Source: a bacterium
Lineage (GTDB): Bacteria > SZUA-182 > SZUA-191
Assembly: GCA_003230535.1 (NCBI GenBank)
Contig: QIEW01000031.1
Location: 1 to 7,853 of the forward strand
Direction: 5' to 3'
Length of the DNA: 7,853 bases
Below, in pieces: positions 4,182 through 7,853 of the stretch. The translations under genes and the position numbers were made by a program. The notes below the pieces were generated by a model, which was not told where the DNA came from, searched no databases, and was given only the letters and a program-made list of their open reading frames with translations. The stretch's first letter is position 1. Every line of letters starts with the position of its first letter.

Positions 4182-6473
4182 ATGCAGCTTAGTTCTTTTC
4201 GTACTTATTCCCAACGCTTTGCTTTAATAGGTAATCACCTTCCCAGGAGATGCGGCATTGCCACTTTTACCACCGAACTTATGAAAGCGCTGTGCAAAGA
4301 GGCTCCCGGGAGCAATTTTTATGCGGTGGTCATGAATGATATACCTGAAGGGTATGCCTACCCCCAGGAGGTTCGGTTTGAGGTAAGCGACAAGTTGTTG
4401 CAGGATTACCAATTGGCCGCCGATTTTCTCAATGTCAACCTGGTGAATGTGGTTTGTTTGCAGCACGAGTTTGGAATTTATGGGGGTAATTATGGCAGTC
4501 TTATTCTGACGCTGCTCCGCAGTCTTCGTATGCCTGTGGTGACTACGCTGCATACTGTGCTTACAGATCCTGAACCGGGGCAGAAGGCTATTATAGAAGA
4601 GATCGGCCAAACCTCAGACCGGCTGGTGGTTATGAGCAATAAGGCGGTGGAGATCCTAAAAGACGTCTATGATGTGCCCGCAGAAAAGGTGGTTATGATC
4701 CCCCACGGTATTCCTGATCTGGCTTTCATTGATTCCAATTTTTTCAAAGATCAGTTCGGAGTGGAGGGACGTAAGGTCATTTTTACGTTTGGCTTGCTAT
4801 CTCCCGGAAAAGGCGTGGAGTTTATGATCGACGCTCTGCCTGAGATAGTAGCGGCGCATCCTGATGTGGTCTATATTGTTCTCGGCGCCACCCATCCTCA
4901 TGTAATAAAAGAGCAAGGCGAATCCTACCGTGTTTCTCTTCAACTGCGGGCCAGAGACCTCGGGGTAAAAAAGCATGTCATCTTTCATAATAGATTTGTG
5001 GAAATGAAAGAACTTTGTGAGTTTCTGGGGGCTGCGGATATATACGTAACATCGTATTTGAGCCGGGACCAAATTGTATCCGGAACCCTGTCCTGGGCCA
5101 TGGGGGCGGGTAAAGCAACCATCTCCACCCCTTACGAGTATGCCTTAGAGATGCTGGCCGAGGGGCGGGGACGGATTGTGCCCTTCGGGGACAGGAGCGC
5201 CTTGGCGGCGCAGGTGATCGATCTTCTCGACAATGAAGTCGAACGCCACGCCATGCGGAAACGGGCCTACTTCTTTTGCCGGGGAATGATTTGGAAGGAA
5301 GTGGCCCGGCGTTATCTGGAAGTATTTTTAGAAGTCGAGCAGAAACGGTTGCATAAACCCAAGCTCATCTTTCAGGCCGCCAGGTTGCAGTCCAGCTCAT
5401 TTGATATGCCGCAGATTAAGTTCGACCATTTAATCAGGCTGACCGATGACGTCGGTATCCTCCAGCACGCTAAATTTATCGTGCCTAACCGGGACCACGG
5501 CTACTGCACGGATGACAACGCCAGAGCTCTGATTGCGGTTCTTATGGCTCAGGATTTGGCGCCTGACAGCCGTGAACTGCGTAATCTCGATTGCCGCTAT
5601 TTGAGCTTTCTGCTGCATGCCTTCAATGAGGAGAAAAATCGTTTCCGTAATTTTATGGGTTACGACCGCCGATGGGAGGAAGAGGAAGGCTCGGAAGATA
5701 GTCATGGACGGGCGGTCTGGAGTTTGGGGGTGGCCATTGCGCTGGCGAAAACCAAAGACCTCAGTAATTCAGCCTTAGATATTTTTGAGCGGGCGGCGGC
5801 GGCCATATTAGATTTTCCCTATCCCCGCTCCTGGGCATTTGGTATTGTGGGAATACATGCGTATCTCAGACGGTTTAGCGGAGATACTGAAATAAGACGG
5901 TATCGGGAAAAACTGGCTTACCTGTTGTTCGACTTATATAGTGCAAACGCCACCGACGATTGGCCCTGGATTGAGGATACGGTAACTTACGACAATGGCA
6001 AGATACCTCAAGCCTTGCTGATGTCCGGGCAATGGCTTCCGAACGGCGATATGATACAAGCGGGACTACGCTCCTTGGAATGGCTCCTGCGAATTCAAAC
6101 TGACGAAAAAGGGTATTTTATACCCATAGGCAACCGCGGCTGGTTTACCAAAAATGGTTCGAAAGCCAGGTTCGACCAGCAGCCTTTAGAAGCGCAAAGT
6201 ATTCTCGAGGCCTGTATCGAAGCCTATAGAGTTACCCAGGATAAAAAATGGACTATAGAAGCGCATCGTTGCCTGGAATGGTTCCTGGGTCGTAATGATA
6301 TCAACACAGCCCTTTATGACTATAAAAGCGGAGGCTGCTACGATGGTTTAAACGCCAATAGTCCAAATAGAAATCAGGGGGCGGAATCGACGCTGGCGTG
6401 GCTCCTGGCCCTCCTGAATATGTATTCCCAGTATGGCTATAAAGCCGGCAATGGTGGAGACGATTTAAGCTGA
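4182..6473 (+). CDS. GT-B glycosyltransferase fused to a C-terminal helical glycosidase-like domain
   Basis: The 763-residue product starts at ATG 4182, which has CAGAGGGAG eight bases upstream; the in-frame ATG at 4128 lacks a site and adds 18 unrelated residues. Residues 10-385 form a GT4-like GT-B glycosyltransferase: PRRCGIATFT (21-30), LQHEFGIYGG (93-102), TLHTV (122-126), IPHGIPD (173-179), the donor-domain start FGLLSPGKG (203-211) and SGTLSWAMGAGKATISTP (300-317). The usual EX7E glutamates are replaced by Q297 and W305. Residues about 410-752 form a helical domain with repeated acidic and aromatic motifs: VPNRDHGYCTDDNARAL (434-450), DSHGRAVW (506-513), DDWPWIEDTVTYDNGKIPQ (592-610), FDQQPLEAQS (664-673), NQGAESTLAW (731-740). 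This suggests an (alpha/alpha)6 toroid as in several glycosidase families. No signal peptide or membrane helix is seen, so it is probably cytoplasmic. From memory, such proteins occur near GH130 mannoside phosphorylases. The sugar and acceptor are unknown. Confidence 0.85.
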   Translation: MQLSSFRTYSQRFALIGNHLPRRCGIATFTTELMKALCKEAPGSNFYAVVMNDIPEGYAYPQEVRFEVSDKLLQDYQLAADFLNVNLVNVVCLQHEFGIYGGNYGSLILTLLRSLRMPVVTTLHTVLTDPEPGQKAIIEEIGQTSDRLVVMSNKAVEILKDVYDVPAEKVVMIPHGIPDLAFIDSNFFKDQFGVEGRKVIFTFGLLSPGKGVEFMIDALPEIVAAHPDVVYIVLGATHPHVIKEQGESYRVSLQLRARDLGVKKHVIFHNRFVEMKELCEFLGAADIYVTSYLSRDQIVSGTLSWAMGAGKATISTPYEYALEMLAEGRGRIVPFGDRSALAAQVIDLLDNEVERHAMRKRAYFFCRGMIWKEVARRYLEVFLEVEQKRLHKPKLIFQAARLQSSSFDMPQIKFDHLIRLTDDVGILQHAKFIVPNRDHGYCTDDNARALIAVLMAQDLAPDSRELRNLDCRYLSFLLHAFNEEKNRFRNFMGYDRRWEEEEGSEDSHGRAVWSLGVAIALAKTKDLSNSALDIFERAAAAILDFPYPRSWAFGIVGIHAYLRRFSGDTEIRRYREKLAYLLFDLYSANATDDWPWIEDTVTYDNGKIPQALLMSGQWLPNGDMIQAGLRSLEWLLRIQTDEKGYFIPIGNRGWFTKNGSKARFDQQPLEAQSILEACIEAYRVTQDKKWTIEAHRCLEWFLGRNDINTALYDYKSGGCYDGLNANSPNRNQGAESTLAWLLALLNMYSQYGYKAGNGGDDLS

Positions 6474-6503
6474 ATGTAACTTGAACGTATAGGAATTTCC
6501 ATT

Positions 6504-6615
6504 TTCCCCCTCCCTTGGTGGGAGGGGATTAAGGGGAGGGGATCAAGGGGAGGGGGAACCTCTTGGAGTTACCCTATCACCCCCACCTAACCTCCCCCGT
6601 CAAGGGGGAGGGAAC
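6504..6615. repeat. Pair of inverted G/C-rich palindromic repeats
   Basis: Two modules face each other in the 199-bp gap between the glycosyltransferase genes. Module one is CCCCTCCC (6507-6514), loop TTGGT, GGGAGGGG (6520-6527), then ATTAAGGGGAGGGGATCAAGGGG. Module two, in reverse orientation, is CCTCCCCC (6591-6598), loop GTCAA, GGGGGAGG (6604-6611), preceded by CCCCCACCTAA. They resemble the 2447-2607 cluster in plan (C-run, short loop, G-run, ATTAAGGGG tail) but differ in sequence. Either hairpin might reduce read-through from the first to the second gene; neither has a proper T tract. Confidence 0.65.
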
Positions 6616-6656
6616 CACAAAAAGCACGCACCGATAGGTACGCTAAGTTCCGTATT

Positions 6657-6664
6657 AAGGAGGA
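6657..6664 (+). promoter_or_regulatory. Ribosome binding site of the second glycosyltransferase gene
   Basis: AAGGAGGA is a near-perfect Shine-Dalgarno sequence ending eight bases before ATG 6673. It supports that start and strong independent initiation of translation. Confidence 0.8.
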
Positions 6665-6672
6665 AAGACCGG

Positions 6673-7853
6673 ATGTCAAGCAAGCCAATTGTTATGGTAA
6701 GCTCATACCCGCCGCGGCTCTGCGGGATTGGAACCTTTGCCGAGGAAGCGCGCGAGTTCATTCAAAAAGCCCACCCTGACAGAGAAGTGCTCGTCATAAG
6801 CCATACCGACGGCCAAGGCGAGGGGGTATTTCCCCTGATTGATATGAGCCGCAATGACTGGTGGAAGCCGGCGGCCGAAAAGATTAGGGAACTCTCCCCA
6901 TATGCCGTGCACATACAACATGAATACGGTCTTTATGAGTATCGGGATAAGCGCGGGGTGGGAGACAACAACGAAGGGTTTCTGACCCTTCTGGAGGCAA
7001 TCAATCGCTACCCTATCGTGGTCGAGCCCCATACGATCCATGGACGGTTGAGGGACACTGAGGCCGACTTTGTCTATCAACTCTGCCAAAGATGTGATGT
7101 TGTCCTTTTTAAGTGTCACTATCAAAAATGGCGGCTGGAATGGACTTTCGAAGGACAGGGTTGGGAAGTGCCCGGGAATATTATGATTGTGCCTCATGGC
7201 TCCAGACCGGACAGACGTTGGGGTCTGGATGCGGTATCGTCCTTAAAAAAAGAATTGGGACTGGATGGAACAGGTCTGTCCGACAGGGTGGTGGGTATGA
7301 TTGGTTGGATTCAGTCCAACAAACGCTGGGATATATTGCTTGCCATGTGGGAAGATATCCATGAGAAAATCCGGGAGGAGACGGGTGAAAAATGGGATCT
7401 GCTCGCTGCCGGGGCCATGCGCGATCCGCATCACCAGCCTCAGTACATTTCCTGGAAATCCGAGGTACTTGAGTTGCAGCGGAAGGGGGTCGCCCATTAT
7501 TATGAGTTCATACCCAGAGGCGATATCTATTATAAGACCATGGCCATTTGCGATTTTATTGTGCTCCCTTCCGTAGATGAAACTCAATCGGGAACGCTGG
7601 CCCGCATCATCGCCCTGAACAAGCCCTATATCACTACCGCCCCCCTGGAGGGCCTGACGGCCCAGACCCTAGAGAGCGAAGGCGGCTTGTTGTTCACCAA
7701 CAAGGACATGCTGCGTCAGGAGGTTATTCGCCTGGCATGTGACGAGCATCTCCGCCTGGAGTTGGGCGAAAACCTGAAACATTATCTGGATAATGTTGTC
7801 TCCTGGGAGGTGGTGGCCAGACAGTATGACGAGGCATATCAGTATGCCAGGGA
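6673..7853 (+). CDS. GT-B glycosyltransferase, paralogue-like partner, 3' end cut by window
   Basis: An open frame of 393 residues runs from ATG 6673 to the window edge without a stop. It is a cytoplasmic GT4-like glycosyltransferase related to the upstream gene: SSYPPRLCGIGTFAEEA (10-26) matches NHLPRRCGIATFTTEL, IQHEYGLYEY (81-90) matches LQHEFGIYGG, PHTIHG (119-124) matches LHTV, IVPHGSRPD (172-180) matches IPHGIPD, and SGTLARIIALNKPYITTAP (306-324) matches the donor-site segment of the first protein. In the EX7E position it keeps the first glutamate (E303) but has R311 in place of the second. The sequence reaches the C-terminal GT-B helix (SWEVVARQYDEAY, 377-389), so only a little of the glycosyltransferase domain is missing, unless a further domain follows. 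It lies 199 bp after the first gene, in the same direction. The substrate is unknown; the pairing suggests one pathway. Confidence 0.85.
   Translation, partial: MSSKPIVMVSSYPPRLCGIGTFAEEAREFIQKAHPDREVLVISHTDGQGEGVFPLIDMSRNDWWKPAAEKIRELSPYAVHIQHEYGLYEYRDKRGVGDNNEGFLTLLEAINRYPIVVEPHTIHGRLRDTEADFVYQLCQRCDVVLFKCHYQKWRLEWTFEGQGWEVPGNIMIVPHGSRPDRRWGLDAVSSLKKELGLDGTGLSDRVVGMIGWIQSNKRWDILLAMWEDIHEKIREETGEKWDLLAAGAMRDPHHQPQYISWKSEVLELQRKGVAHYYEFIPRGDIYYKTMAICDFIVLPSVDETQSGTLARIIALNKPYITTAPLEGLTAQTLESEGGLLFTNKDMLRQEVIRLACDEHLRLELGENLKHYLDNVVSWEVVARQYDEAYQYAR

Noticed and set aside
3998-4192. 64-residue + strand frame in the leader
   Set aside because: It has no ribosome binding site and no recognisable motif, and it overlaps the start of the glycosyltransferase gene.

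Overview
The window looks like part of a bacterial chromosome of mid G+C content with short operons, nearly all readable genes on the + strand, and intergenic spaces filled with G/C-rich palindromic repeats. A class 1B dihydroorotate dehydrogenase, a short TatA and intergenic units of the CCCCCTTT..AAAGGGGGATTAAGGGGGA type are compatible with a deltaproteobacterial (Desulfobacterota-like) or similar anaerobic Gram-negative lineage. This is an inference from style; no single marker in the window fixes the taxon. Layout: positions 1-374 hold no recognisable gene but carry a plausible promoter, a 12-bp palindrome and a structured leader ahead of pyrK. Positions 375-2131 are pyrK and pyrD, overlapping by 10 bp; together they encode the NAD-dependent dihydroorotate dehydrogenase of pyrimidine synthesis. 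A 73-residue TatA (2196-2417) follows 64 bp later behind a strong ribosome binding site. Positions 2424-2646 are a repeat-rich, hairpin-rich spacer. Positions 2724-3739 encode an exported SdiA-regulated/phytase-like beta-propeller protein. Its signal peptide and its propeller lie in different frames, and the reading frame changes by -1 close to an A AAA AAC heptamer. Next is a 150-bp inverted-repeat element flanked by TA (3801-3950), which looks like a MITE. Positions 3951-4181 form the leader of the last gene group. That group consists of two GT-B glycosyltransferases: a 763-residue fusion of a GT-B domain with a C-terminal helical, glycosidase-like domain (4182-6473), and a second, related GT-B protein (6673 onward) cut by the window end. 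A pair of inverted palindromic repeats separates them. Working together: PyrK passes electrons from NADH to PyrD through FAD and a [2Fe-2S] cluster. TatA would serve the Tat export pore, whose other subunits are not in this window. The two glycosyltransferases share motifs and very likely act in one glycan pathway whose remaining enzymes should lie downstream. The most noteworthy items are the frame change in the phytase-like gene, the MITE-like element, and the glycosyltransferase pair with its unusual donor-site motif and fused helical domain.
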